A stretch of DNA of 57,023 nucleotides from Actinomycetota bacterium (GTDB lineage Bacteria > Actinomycetota > Thermoleophilia > RBG-16-64-13). Positions 38,891 to 47,272 of the stretch are shown here, one piece after another. The notes under the pieces are model-generated. The model had not been told where the DNA came from and did no database searches. It was given only the letters and a program-made list of their open reading frames with translations. The stretch is from the NCBI GenBank assembly GCA_018830645.1, contig JAHJSA010000075.1:1-57023 (forward strand), written 5' to 3'. A program made the translations under genes and the position numbers. The stretch's first letter is position 1. Each line of letters begins with the position of its first letter.

Positions 38891-41263
38891 ATGACAGTAG
38901 TGCTCAACCTACCGGAGAGCCTCGGCGACGACCTGGCGCGCCTGGCCGAAGCCGTCGCGCAGGTCAACGCCGGGCAGCTCTCGCCCGCCGCGTTCCGCTC
39001 CCTGCGCGTTCCGCAGGGAGTCTACGAGGAGCGTCGCGACGGCAGCTTCATGCTGCGCGTGCGACTCGCCGCCGGATGCCTGCTCCCCGAGCAGATGCGG
39101 GCACTCGCCCAGGTCGCCCGCACGTACGGGAGCGAGACCCTGCACGTTACCACCCGCCAGGACATCCAGGTGCACGGCGTGCCCCTGGAGGGCATCCACC
39201 CCGCACTGGTGGAGCTTGCCCGCGTCGGGCTCTCGACTAAGGGTGGCGGCGGCAACACGGTGCGGAATGTCGGCGCCTGCGCGGAGGCCGGGGTCTGCCC
39301 TCGGGAAGCCTTCGACGTGCGGCCGTGGGTGGTAGCCGTCACCGAGCGACTGCTCGCCGATCCGCTGAGCCTACAGCTGCCGCGCAAGTACAAGATCGCC
39401 TTCTCGGGCTGCTCCCAGGACTGCGCCGCGGCGACCGTGCACGACTTGGGGTTCGTCGCCCGCGAGCGCGACGGGCGGCCCGGCTTCGCCGTCTACGTCG
39501 GTGGCGGGATGGGCTCCAAGAGCCGCGTGGCCGACCTGTTGGAGGAGTTCGTGCCCGCGGAGGACGTGGCCCTGGTCGCCGAGGCGGTTAAGCGGGTGTT
39601 CGACCGGCGGGGAAACCGGCGGAACCGGCACCGGGCGCGGTTGCGCTTCCTGGTGGAGCAGCTCGGGCTGGAGGAGTTCAGGCGGCTATACCTCGACGAG
39701 ATCAAGCGCCTTCGTGAAGCGGACTTTGCGCCGCTCTCCGTCCGGGACCTGCCCGGAGCCGCCCGCGCCCTCAGCACGGAAGCCGAGGACGGCGCCGCGG
39801 CCCCCTCCTCAGACCAGCCGGCCCTTAAGCTCTGGCGGAGGCACAACACCAGCGCCCAGCGCCAAGCCGGGTATGTGGTCGCCCACGTCCCCCTGGCGCT
39901 CGGCGACATCTCGGCCGGGGTCCTGGCGGGTCTGGCCGGCATCGCGGAGGAGTACACCGACGGCTTGGCCCGCGCCACACAGTGGCAGAACCTCTCGCTC
40001 CACTGGGTCCGGGAGACGGACCTCCCCCAGGTTCGGGCGGAGCTCGAGGCGCTCGGGCTGGCCGAACCCCTGCCACCCGCCTTGCGCCATACCGTGTCGT
40101 GCACCGGCGCAGCCACGTGCCGCCTGGGCATGTGCCTGTCGCGCGGCCTGACCAAGGCCTTCGTCGCCCAGGTCGACCGCTCCGAGTTGGACCTGGCCGC
40201 ACTGGGCGACTTGGACATCCACGTGAGCGGCTGCCCCAACTCCTGCGGCCGTCACCCCATAGGCCAGATCGGACTGCACGGCGGCGCGCGCCGCATCGAA
40301 GGCAGGCTTGTGCCCTACTACACCGTCCAGCTCGGCGGATGGGTACGGGAAGGCGAGACCCGGCTGGCCGAGGGCGGCGAAGCGGTCCCCGCCCGCGCCC
40401 TGCCGGCCTTCCTCACAGAACTCCTTGCCGCCTACCGAGAGTCAGGCACAGCGCCCGACTTCGCCGGTTTCCTCGCCGCCGGCGGCCGCACGCTGGCCGC
40501 CGAACTTGCGCGCCGGCACGGCACCGTGCCCCGGTTCGAGGAAGACCCGAGCTTCTACTACGATTGGGGCGCCGAGACCCCCTTCTCCCTGGCCGGACGC
40601 GGCCCCGGGGAGTGCGGAGCCGGGGTCTTCGACCTCATCGAACTGGATCTCGCCGCGGCCCGCGAGGCCGAGTCCGAAGGCCGGCACGTCGCCGCCACCG
40701 TGCTGGCCGCCCGGTCGCTTCTGATCACCCAGGGACAGGAAGCCCGCACCGGCGCCGAGGCGCTGGAGCTTTTCGCCTGCGGGTTCCTGGAAGCGGGGCT
40801 GGTGGACGCCGGGTTCGCCGACTTGATCGCGCGTGCCCGAAGGGCCGTCGCGATCGCCGACCCGGAGAACGCCTTGGAGGCCGAAAACGGCCTTCCGGTG
40901 GCCGAGCAGGTCGTAGCGCTTATCGAGGTGGTGCAGAACCTCTACGACTCGATGGACGACTCTCTGCGGTTCCCCGCGAAACCCCAACCGGCGCAGCGGA
41001 AAGCCGCCGACATCCCGCAACCCGCCGCGGGCTCCGCGCTCCTCGCCGACCGCGAAGTCGACCTGCGGGGCGTAGTCTGCCCCCTCAACTACGTGAAGAC
41101 CAAACTGGTGCTGGCCCAGATGGCGGGCGACGAGGTGCTGGCGGTGCTGCTCGACGCAGCCGGCGCCACGAACGTCCCTGAGAGCACCGCGAACGACGGA
41201 CATGAGGTGCTGGAGGTCGTTCCGCTGGAGGGCCACTGGCGGGTGCTTATCCGGAAGCGGTGA
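38891..41263 (+). CDS. Siroheme sulfite/nitrite reductase fused to a helical domain and TusA
   Basis: 790 residues. Two ferredoxin-like and two nitrite/sulfite-reductase repeats fill ~1-500; the siroheme-[4Fe-4S] cysteines are in SCTGAATCRLG (from ~402) and GCPNSCGRHPIGQ (from ~447). With cysH and the cysteine synthase next door, reduction of sulfite to sulfide is the likely reaction. A helical segment at ~590-700 (DLAAAREAESEGRH, AARSLLITQGQEAR) resembles HEPN-type bundles. The last ~70 residues are a TusA-like sulfur carrier with Cys in LRGVVCPLNYVKTKLVL. The fusion suggests that sulfide or sulfane sulfur is passed straight to a carrier cysteine. ATG 38891 lies 19 bp after the previous stop, behind GAAAGGA. 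Confidence 0.9.
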   Translation: MTVVLNLPESLGDDLARLAEAVAQVNAGQLSPAAFRSLRVPQGVYEERRDGSFMLRVRLAAGCLLPEQMRALAQVARTYGSETLHVTTRQDIQVHGVPLEGIHPALVELARVGLSTKGGGGNTVRNVGACAEAGVCPREAFDVRPWVVAVTERLLADPLSLQLPRKYKIAFSGCSQDCAAATVHDLGFVARERDGRPGFAVYVGGGMGSKSRVADLLEEFVPAEDVALVAEAVKRVFDRRGNRRNRHRARLRFLVEQLGLEEFRRLYLDEIKRLREADFAPLSVRDLPGAARALSTEAEDGAAAPSSDQPALKLWRRHNTSAQRQAGYVVAHVPLALGDISAGVLAGLAGIAEEYTDGLARATQWQNLSLHWVRETDLPQVRAELEALGLAEPLPPALRHTVSCTGAATCRLGMCLSRGLTKAFVAQVDRSELDLAALGDLDIHVSGCPNSCGRHPIGQIGLHGGARRIEGRLVPYYTVQLGGWVREGETRLAEGGEAVPARALPAFLTELLAAYRESGTAPDFAGFLAAGGRTLAAELARRHGTVPRFEEDPSFYYDWGAETPFSLAGRGPGECGAGVFDLIELDLAAAREAESEGRHVAATVLAARSLLITQGQEARTGAEALELFACGFLEAGLVDAGFADLIARARRAVAIADPENALEAENGLPVAEQVVALIEVVQNLYDSMDDSLRFPAKPQPAQRKAADIPQPAAGSALLADREVDLRGVVCPLNYVKTKLVLAQMAGDEVLAVLLDAAGATNVPESTANDGHEVLEVVPLEGHWRVLIRKR

Positions 41264-41304
41264 GGCTTCAGTTTTCCCCTTCCCCCACGCCGAAAACGAT
41301 GCCC

Positions 41305-41332
41305 TTCACAAAGTGAACACCGGTGGTACCAT
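41305..41332 (+). promoter_or_regulatory. Promoter-like element with TTCAC dyad
   Basis: TTCACA (41305-41310) and TACCAT (41327-41332) are 16 bp apart. The -35 box is one arm of TTCAC-AAA-GTGAA (41305-41317), a perfect dyad. The -10 is extended, TGGTACCAT. Confidence 0.45.
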
Positions 41333-41365
41333 ACAGCTAGACACTCGACCCGAGGGAGGTATGCC

Positions 41366-41440
41366 GTGACGCGTTTCATGGTCCCGCGGGTGGCCCATTG
41401 TAGCGAGGGCTGCCGACGACCGTCCCGAGTACGACGCTAA
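41366..41440 (+). CDS. Possible 24-residue peptide
   Basis: GTG 41366 follows GGGAGG by six bases and starts a short basic peptide (MTRFMVPRVAH..., two Cys, six Arg after residue 15) ending in TAA. It lies just downstream of the promoter-like element at 41305-41332. Composition and length give no function, and it could be chance. Confidence 0.25.
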   Translation: MTRFMVPRVAHCSEGCRRPSRVRR

Positions 41441-41471
41441 ACTGCTTGCGACACACTCGAATGATGTCATA

Positions 41472-41500
41472 CGGAACGGGCGCCCTTGGCGTCCGTTCCG
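41472..41500. repeat. Long hairpin in the gap before the PAP2-like gene
   Basis: CGGAACGGGCGCC (41472-41484) pairs with GGCGTCCGTTCCG (41488-41500) around a CTT loop, 13 pairs including one G-T. There is no T-run. Apart from this, the possible peptide and the promoter-like element, 41264-41591 shows no gene. Confidence 0.55.
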
Positions 41501-41591
41501 CGTTGGTCCCGAGGCGACAGCGGCCGAGCACGTTACCACCGGCCACTCGCCCGCTCTCCGCGTGGGCCTTCGACTACAAACCCGGGCTGCG

Positions 41592-42173
41592 ATGATCGCC
41601 GCCGCCCGCTTCCTCTCAACGGTGTTCCAGCCCGCTCTCATGGGCACCTACATCCTCGTCGCACTGGGCCTCGGCGCCGCAGAAGGCGCATGGACCGGAC
41701 TCATCTGGGCCTTGGGTCTGGCGGCGCTCTCCGCCGGGTTGCCCGCGCTCGACATCCTCAGGCGCATGCGTGCCCGCACGGTCACCGACTTCCACATCGT
41801 CCTTCGCGAACAACGCTCGGGCCCTTTGCTGGTGGCGCTCGCGGCCACCGCCCTCGCCCTCGCCCTCGCGTGGGGCCTCGACGCCCCCCGCCTCATCCAG
41901 CTCGGCCTGCTGACAGCGCTGACCACAGGCGCCGTTCTCACCGGCGTGACGACGGTGTGGAAGATCAGCTTTCACTCGGCGATCGTATCGAGCGGGGTCA
42001 TCTTGCTGGCGGGGCTGCTCGGCCTCTGGGCGCTCGCGCTCGCGCCGCTCGTTCCGGCTGTGGGCTGGTCGCGGGTGGCGCTTCGCCGCCACACGCCCGG
42101 TCAGGTGACGGCGGGGGTGGTGGTGGGGACCGGCCTCACGGCGGCGGTGCTTGCCCTCGCCGGCGGGGCATGA
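41592..42173 (+). CDS. PAP2-like membrane protein
   Basis: 193 residues, about five membrane helices. TVWKISFHSAIVSSGVILL and the closing SRVALRRHTPGQVTAGVVVG correspond in order and spacing to the later motifs of PAP2 phosphatases (SxHxx and RxxxxxH), though the first KxxxxxxRP motif is weak (LDILRRMRARTVTDFHI). It may be a degenerate lipid-phosphate phosphatase. ATG 41592 is preferred; GTG 41562 is in frame and would add ten residues. No good ribosome site is visible at either. Confidence 0.7.
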   Translation: MIAAARFLSTVFQPALMGTYILVALGLGAAEGAWTGLIWALGLAALSAGLPALDILRRMRARTVTDFHIVLREQRSGPLLVALAATALALALAWGLDAPRLIQLGLLTALTTGAVLTGVTTVWKISFHSAIVSSGVILLAGLLGLWALALAPLVPAVGWSRVALRRHTPGQVTAGVVVGTGLTAAVLALAGGA

Positions 42174-42211
42174 GCCGCGGCCCTCAGGCGCCCTCGACAC
42201 GCCGAAGCGGG

Positions 42212-42217
42212 TACAAT
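42212..42217 (+). promoter_or_regulatory. Probable -10 box before the ferredoxin gene
   Basis: TACAAT ends 11 bases before ATG 42229, implying a very short leader. No matching -35 box is clear. Confidence 0.35.
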
Positions 42218-42228
42218 CCCTCTTGAAG

Positions 42229-42516
42229 ATGGAAGAGCGCATGCCGGAGAGCACGAAGAAAGGATCCGAAGACGCGGCGAAGAACCTGCCGGTCTTCGAC
42301 CGTGACCGCTGCAAGCAGTGCGGCATCTGCGCGCACTTCTGCCCGAAGGGCGTCATGGAGCTCGATGAGGCCGGCTTCCCCCGCATCATCGACGCCGAAG
42401 CCTGCACCGAATGCAGGCTGTGCGAGTACCTGTGTCCCGACTTCGGCATCAAGCTGGCCGCGCCCGAGAACGACGCGCCCGGAGCCAACGGTGGCCGATC
42501 CGACCCCCTTCGATGA
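42229..42516 (+). CDS. 2[4Fe-4S] dicluster ferredoxin (KorD-like)
   Basis: 95 residues. Two full CxxCxxCxxxCP motifs (CKQCGICAHFCP, CTECRLCEYLCP) bind two [4Fe-4S] clusters. The sequence between them (KGVMELDEAGFPRI) resembles the delta subunit of 2-oxoacid:ferredoxin oxidoreductases, but no alpha, beta or gamma subunit gene follows; the next gene converges. It may be a free electron carrier, for example for the sulfite reductase. ATG 42229 is chosen; ATG 42241 is an alternative behind GGAAGAG. Confidence 0.85.
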   Translation: MEERMPESTKKGSEDAAKNLPVFDRDRCKQCGICAHFCPKGVMELDEAGFPRIIDAEACTECRLCEYLCPDFGIKLAAPENDAPGANGGRSDPLR

Positions 42517-42517
42517 C

Positions 42518-42581
42518 GCCGGTGCTCCCGGTCGCCGGTGCACCCGGTCGCCGCTGATCACGCTCGCCGGTGCTCCGGGTC
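42518..42581. repeat. Four 16-bp tandem repeats between convergent stop codons
   Basis: Units GCCGGTGCTCCCGGTC, GCCGGTGCACCCGGTC, GCCGCTGATCACGCTC and GCCGGTGCTCCGGGTC follow without gaps from 42518. The array fills the whole space between the ferredoxin stop (ends 42516) and the stop of the opposing cyclase gene (42580-42582). Confidence 0.9.
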
Positions 42582-44115
42582 AATCCTGCGAGCGGTACAC
42601 CCTGATCTGGCTCCGGCCGTTCTCCTTGGCCACATAGAGCGCCTGATCAGCGCGATCGAACAGATCCTTGGGCACGTGGCAGTCGGCCTCCAGGGCGGCG
42701 ACCCCCACGCTCACCGTGCGATCCGCGACTACTCCATCGGGCACGTCGATCGTGATCTCACGCACCGCATCGAAGATCTTGCGTGCGACCACCTCGGCTC
42801 CACCGAGCGCAGTGCCCGGCAGCACGAGAGCGAACTCGTCGCCGCCGTAGCGGGCCGGGATATCCGATTCGCGCACGGCCGACCGTATCGCCTCGCCCAC
42901 CCGGCGCAAGAACATATCGCCGAGCAGGTGGCCGTAGGTGTCGTTGAGTTCCTTGAAGAAGTCGAGGTCGATCATGATCATCGACATCTGGGCCTTGGTG
43001 TTCCGGGCGCGCAGGAACTCCTGCTCGAGGATCTGCTGGAAGAAGCGATGGTTGTACAGGCCGGTGAGCTGATCGGTTATCGAGCGCTTCTCGATCTCCT
43101 CGTGCAACAGGACGTTCTGCAGCGAGAGTCCCGCCATCCCTCCGACGCTCATGAAACGCTCGAGCTCCAGAGGACCGTAGGCGATATCCTCTGACGTCAC
43201 GATCAGAAGACCGAGCAGATCGTCCTTCCGAAAGAGCACCGCACCCAGGCCGGGGCTGCCGCCGAACATCTCCCGGAAGACCTCCGGCCGCACCAACGGG
43301 GTGAAGCTCCCGTCGGTCGACCGAAGGTGCCGGTCGACCCAATCAGGATCTGCCGGCAGGGTGTCGGGGTACGCTTCCAGGTTCTGGCCCTGAGATCCGT
43401 ACAGCCCCAGGGTCTGCGACTCGTTGTCGGCCTTGATGTAGAGGGCGCAGCTCTCGGCGCCCATGATGCCCAGGGTGCCGTCCACGACCATCCCCGCGAC
43501 GCTCCTCAGCGGCTCGTACACCGTGAGCGCCTTGAAGAACTCATGCGTGAAGAACGTCTCGGCGAGTTGGCGTTCCACGTCATGGTAGGCACGGCGCAGT
43601 TCGTCGAGCCGCAAGGCCAGGCGCTGCTCGCGCTTCTGAGCCTCACTGAAGAACGAGAACAACTCGAACAGCGCGTCTGTAGCCGAGTCGGTGGCGATGC
43701 GCTGGCTGAGGAAGTAGCCGAGGAGCTGGCAGCCGGCGCTCCCCACCACGAGAACGCCCGACGAGGGCAGGGGCGCTTCGAGAACGTCTAACAGATCGAA
43801 GAAGACCGAAACCTCGTCCGCGGGCTCCAATACGTTCGGCCGCCCGTTGACCACCCGTACCCCGGATAGGTCGAAACCGGGGGATTCGTCGCCCGCATCG
43901 CCCTCGCCGGCTTCCCCGGCCATCAGGGCGGTCCAGGCGTCGGCCTTGGCGGAGGCCCCATCGGCGGCCAGGTAGACATCGTGCACTTGGGCGATCTCGA
44001 TGCCTCTCAGCTTCGCGACGAACCACTGGGCCGGCCCATCGGGGCCCACGACCGAGCAGCGGAGTCCCACGTCGGCCTGCGTCTTCAGATTCTCGATCTG
44101 GTCGGCGATGTTCAT
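42580..44115 (-). CDS. GAF-GGDEF diguanylate cyclase at the end of the chemosensory cluster
   Basis: 511 residues without membrane segments. N-terminal ~160 residues are of unknown type; a coiled-coil (SEAQKREQRLALRLDELRRAYHDVERQL, ~157-184) leads to a GAF-like domain (~197-337) and a GGDEF domain. GGDEF is at 424-428 and the inhibitory site R415-E-S-D418 is intact, so the enzyme should be active and product-inhibited. ATG 44115 overlaps the cheD stop by four bases, which ties it to the chemotaxis genes. The N-terminal part may be the input from the Che proteins; this is inference. Confidence 0.9.
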   Translation of the reverse strand: MNIADQIENLKTQADVGLRCSVVGPDGPAQWFVAKLRGIEIAQVHDVYLAADGASAKADAWTALMAGEAGEGDAGDESPGFDLSGVRVVNGRPNVLEPADEVSVFFDLLDVLEAPLPSSGVLVVGSAGCQLLGYFLSQRIATDSATDALFELFSFFSEAQKREQRLALRLDELRRAYHDVERQLAETFFTHEFFKALTVYEPLRSVAGMVVDGTLGIMGAESCALYIKADNESQTLGLYGSQGQNLEAYPDTLPADPDWVDRHLRSTDGSFTPLVRPEVFREMFGGSPGLGAVLFRKDDLLGLLIVTSEDIAYGPLELERFMSVGGMAGLSLQNVLLHEEIEKRSITDQLTGLYNHRFFQQILEQEFLRARNTKAQMSMIMIDLDFFKELNDTYGHLLGDMFLRRVGEAIRSAVRESDIPARYGGDEFALVLPGTALGGAEVVARKIFDAVREITIDVPDGVVADRTVSVGVAALEADCHVPKDLFDRADQALYVAKENGRSQIRVYRSQD

Positions 44116-44582
44116 AGCTCGACGACCCCTCCCTTGTAGGACGTCACCTTCACGCGCCCGGTGGAGATATCGAACTCCGCGGTCCGGGCCCAACCACCGC
44201 CCACGTCCTTCCCGACGATGGGCACGTGCATCTCACGCAGCACCTTCAGCGCGACCTCGATGTTGCGGTCGCCCACGTTCTTGCCGAGGGCCACCCTGCC
44301 GAACATGTTCGCCCCGCCCACCACCTTGGCTCGGAGCCGAGGCTTCTGCTGGGAGGCGCTCTCGAGCTTCCTGATCAGAGCCGGTATCGCCGCCACGACG
44401 AACTTGCCGGCAGGCAAGGCGGTACCGTTGAGCGGAGCCGGCAGCAGGCAGTGGGCCATTCCTCCCACTTGGAGCCGTTGATCGAAGAGCACGATGCCCA
44501 CGCACGAGCCGAGGGCTTGAGCCACCAGGACATCCCCGGCGAACCCCATCTTCACCTGCGCTATGCCTACCTGGAGGATCAT
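44112..44582 (-). CDS. cheD: Chemoreceptor glutamine deamidase CheD
   Basis: 156 residues, whole family length. Catalytic Cys27 in ALGSCVGIVL and His44 in GGMAHCLLP are present. CheD deamidates receptor glutamines and is regulated by CheC, which is encoded 52 bp upstream. It ends inside the start of the GGDEF gene (ATGA). An AGGG precedes ATG 44582 at some distance. Confidence 0.93.
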   Translation of the reverse strand: MILQVGIAQVKMGFAGDVLVAQALGSCVGIVLFDQRLQVGGMAHCLLPAPLNGTALPAGKFVVAAIPALIRKLESASQQKPRLRAKVVGGANMFGRVALGKNVGDRNIEVALKVLREMHVPIVGKDVGGGWARTAEFDISTGRVKVTSYKGGVVEL

Positions 44583-44634
44583 TATCCCGACCCTCGCACT
44601 CCTCTCCGCGTGATTCGGGGCACGAGCACAACGG

Positions 44635-45198
44635 CTAGCCGGCCATCTCGTCGATCATGCGATAGAAGTCGGCGTCTGCCAGGAAGAACAACCGGCCGAG
44701 GACACTGGTCTGGTCGGTGACGAAGTCCACCTCGACCATCCACAAGTACTCCACCTCGTAGTCGAGCTCGCCCATAAGGGAGGGCACAAGCGATCCTGCC
44801 ATGTCGCGCAGATAGCGGGTGAGCTCGGGCTTCAGATCGGCCATGAGAAACGTGCCCGTCGCCTCGACGAACGAGGTCAACACGTTCCCGAGCGGCTTCT
44901 CGAGGCCGAACTCGTCGTCCTCGGCCACGCCGAGTGCCGCGCGCAGGGCCTTGCCGTCCTCCTCGGGCAACGCGAGCAGCAGCCCTGCCTGGAACGCCCC
45001 CTCCACGATGACCAAAGCCGCTTCGACCGGCTCGGTGGGTGGGCCGAAGACCGTGGCCGCCTCCTCCAACTCCATCTCCCGCAGCATGGGGACGGTGATC
45101 CGGACGGCATGGCCCATCTGCTCGGCCAAGGCGCCCGAACTCTGAGACGCACCGATGCTCACAATCTCGCGGAACAGGTCCGCGGCTTCAGGCCTCAA
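44635..45198 (-). CDS. CheC/CheX-family chemotaxis phosphatase
   Basis: 187 residues with the CheC layout of two pseudo-symmetric halves. The first helix is LFREIVSIGASQSSGALAEQ where CheC has EIxNIGAG: the catalytic Asn is replaced by Ser. The second helix, PLGNVLTSFVEATGTFL, keeps an Asn. CheC dephosphorylates CheY-P and binds CheD. With one changed site it may have one active centre or mainly act as a CheD regulator. TTG 45198 is the likely start, behind AGAGGAAT, overlapping the cheA end by 11 bp. Confidence 0.8.
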   Translation of the reverse strand: MRPEAADLFREIVSIGASQSSGALAEQMGHAVRITVPMLREMELEEAATVFGPPTEPVEAALVIVEGAFQAGLLLALPEEDGKALRAALGVAEDDEFGLEKPLGNVLTSFVEATGTFLMADLKPELTRYLRDMAGSLVPSLMGELDYEVEYLWMVEVDFVTDQTSVLGRLFFLADADFYRMIDEMAG

Positions 45199-47272
45199 CT
45201 CCTATTCCTCTCTGCAGAAGCAGTAAACGGAGGTCTACGAACAACGACAGCCGCCCATCGGCGATCACACAGGTTCCCACGAGCCCCGGTGCCCGGCTGA
45301 GCGACCGCGCGACGGGCTTGATGACGAGCTCTTGGTCGCCTATCAGCGAGTCCACAACCAACGCTTCTGTGCGCGACGACAGCTTCACGAGCAGCGCCAA
45401 GTGGGCGCCGTCGACAGCGAGAACGTCACCACGCTCAAGCAGGCCTACCAGGGAACGGATCGCCACCGGCTGATCGTTCACGATGATCATGGGCATCCCC
45501 CTGACCCAAGAGATCTCCCCCGGCTCGATCTTGATGATGCGGAACACTTGGTTCCTCGGCACGCCCACGACCATGTGTCCCGCCCGCACCACGAGCGACT
45601 GCAGGAGCGAGAGCGTGGGCGGGAATTCGAGAATCACCTTCGTGCCGGCGCCGGGCGTGGAGATCATGTTGATGTCGCCGCCCACCTCCACAACGTTCTT
45701 GCGCACGATGTCGAGCCCGACACCCCGACCCGAGACATCGGTAACCTTCTCAGCCGTGGAGAAGCCGGCCTGGAACAGCAGGGCGAACACCTGGGCCTGG
45801 GTGAGATCAACACCGGAGTCCGCGGAGAGCACACCCTTCTTGCGCGCCGACGCGAGCACCCGTGCCGGGTCGATGCCCCGCCCATCGTCCTCGACCTTGA
45901 GCGCGACGTTGCCGTGCTCCGCGGCGGCCGTAACGGTCAGGCGACCTCTTCTCGACTTCCCGGCTGCCTCTCTCTCCTCGGGTGTCTCCAGCCCGTGATC
46001 GAGGCTGTTCCTGATGATGTGCACCAGGGGCTCCTGCACGCGATCGAGCAGGGCTCGGTCGATCTCGGTCTCACCGCCGATGAACTCGGCGTCTACTTCC
46101 TTGCCGAGCTGGACGGACAACTCCTTGACCAACCGCTGAAAGCGCTGGAAGACCGAGCCGATGGGCACCATGCGCGCCGACAGCACCTCGCGCTCGAGGT
46201 CGTGGCTGGTGCGTTCGATCAACTCGAGGATCTCCTGAAGTTCGGGGTCCTCGGTGGCGCCCACCACCGCCCGGAGGCGTCGTCGCAGCATCAGGATCTC
46301 GCCCACCATGTTCGTGATGCGGTCGAGCTTCTTCCGGTCCACGCGGATGCCGGTCTGCTGGAAACTCTGGACGGCGCCGCCCAGGGCGCCGCCCACTTTC
46401 TCGCGCACGGAGGCCGCGGCGTCAACGTCGGCCGACGGCAGCGCGATTCCCGGGGTTGCTTCCTCGGAAGGCCTGGCGTCGGCCGGCGGCTCCCCCCCGG
46501 CCGGCCCCGCTTCGGAGGGCGCGGCCTCGGCCTGGATGGCCCCGGCCCGTCCGCAGTCGACGGTAACCCTGACGAGAGGCGGCCCCGCTTCCAGCGGGAT
46601 GACCAAAGCGACCTCTCCCACTGACGCAGCAGTCTGGACGAGCAGCCCCTCCTCGACGATGCCGTCTAGGATGAAGGCGACCGCACCGCCCGGCTCAAGA
46701 GTCTCCCACTCTTCCGGACCTGGTACCGTGCGCACCGCGGCGCCGAGCTTCTCCAAGCGGTTCAATACCATCTTGAAACGGAGTCTCGGATACGCGACTT
46801 CGTCCTCCAAGGTGACCGCGACGCCGGACTCGCCCTCCGCGACGCCGGTGCGGCCGCCCAAGACTCCGGTCTGCGGTGGCGCCTGTGGGGGCCGCACCTT
46901 CGGCTCACCGGCGAACATGGCCAACGCGCCTTGGTGGGAAGAGACGTCGTCGGCGTTGGCGGTCATATCGCGGAGCACGGACTCCACCTGGAACATGAAC
47001 TCCAGATCGATCGGGTCGATGGGCTGTTTGTCGTGGCGCCAACGGTCGAGCAGGTTCTCGGCCCGATGACAGAACTCGGCGATAGCGCTGAAACCCATGG
47101 CCCCCGCCATGCCCTTGAGCGTGTGGGCCACACGGAAGATCTCGTCGACCGGAGCAAGGTCGGCCGGCTGAGCCTCCAATCGGAAGAGGCAATCAAGGAA
47201 GCCGTCGAGCAGCTCCTGCGACTCCTCAAGGAACAGAGCTCTGTAGCGTGCCTCGTCAGAGATCGAGCTCAC
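45188..47272 (-). CDS. cheA: Chemotaxis histidine kinase CheA
   Basis: 694 residues. HPt domain with phospho-His50 (RVAHTLKGMAG), an intermediate region (~155-245) that may bind CheY/CheB, a Pro/Ala/Glu-rich linker (~245-290), the dimerisation helices (RKKLDRITNMVGEILML), the kinase with HIIRNSLDHGLETPEE and DDGRGIDP (462-469) and GRGVGLDIV, and a CheW-like C-terminal domain from ~555. All catalytic boxes are present. GTG 47272 overlaps the cheB stop (GTGA). Confidence 0.95.
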   Translation of the reverse strand: MSSISDEARYRALFLEESQELLDGFLDCLFRLEAQPADLAPVDEIFRVAHTLKGMAGAMGFSAIAEFCHRAENLLDRWRHDKQPIDPIDLEFMFQVESVLRDMTANADDVSSHQGALAMFAGEPKVRPPQAPPQTGVLGGRTGVAEGESGVAVTLEDEVAYPRLRFKMVLNRLEKLGAAVRTVPGPEEWETLEPGGAVAFILDGIVEEGLLVQTAASVGEVALVIPLEAGPPLVRVTVDCGRAGAIQAEAAPSEAGPAGGEPPADARPSEEATPGIALPSADVDAAASVREKVGGALGGAVQSFQQTGIRVDRKKLDRITNMVGEILMLRRRLRAVVGATEDPELQEILELIERTSHDLEREVLSARMVPIGSVFQRFQRLVKELSVQLGKEVDAEFIGGETEIDRALLDRVQEPLVHIIRNSLDHGLETPEEREAAGKSRRGRLTVTAAAEHGNVALKVEDDGRGIDPARVLASARKKGVLSADSGVDLTQAQVFALLFQAGFSTAEKVTDVSGRGVGLDIVRKNVVEVGGDINMISTPGAGTKVILEFPPTLSLLQSLVVRAGHMVVGVPRNQVFRIIKIEPGEISWVRGMPMIIVNDQPVAIRSLVGLLERGDVLAVDGAHLALLVKLSSRTEALVVDSLIGDQELVIKPVARSLSRAPGLVGTCVIADGRLSLFVDLRLLLLQRGIGVEA

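Noticed and set aside
37903-38967. 354-codon minus-strand frame over the cysteine synthase gene
   Set aside because: Antisense shadow; no family pattern and no ribosome site, while the plus strand encodes a clear PLP enzyme.
41322-41332. Second T-box (GGTGGTACC)
   Set aside because: It lacks the flanking T-box core (AGGG and GCGG), and no aminoacyl-tRNA or amino-acid gene follows; it is better read as an extended -10 element.
42518-42581. CRISPR-like array
   Set aside because: Units are directly adjacent with no spacers, only 16 bp and diverged; no cas genes.
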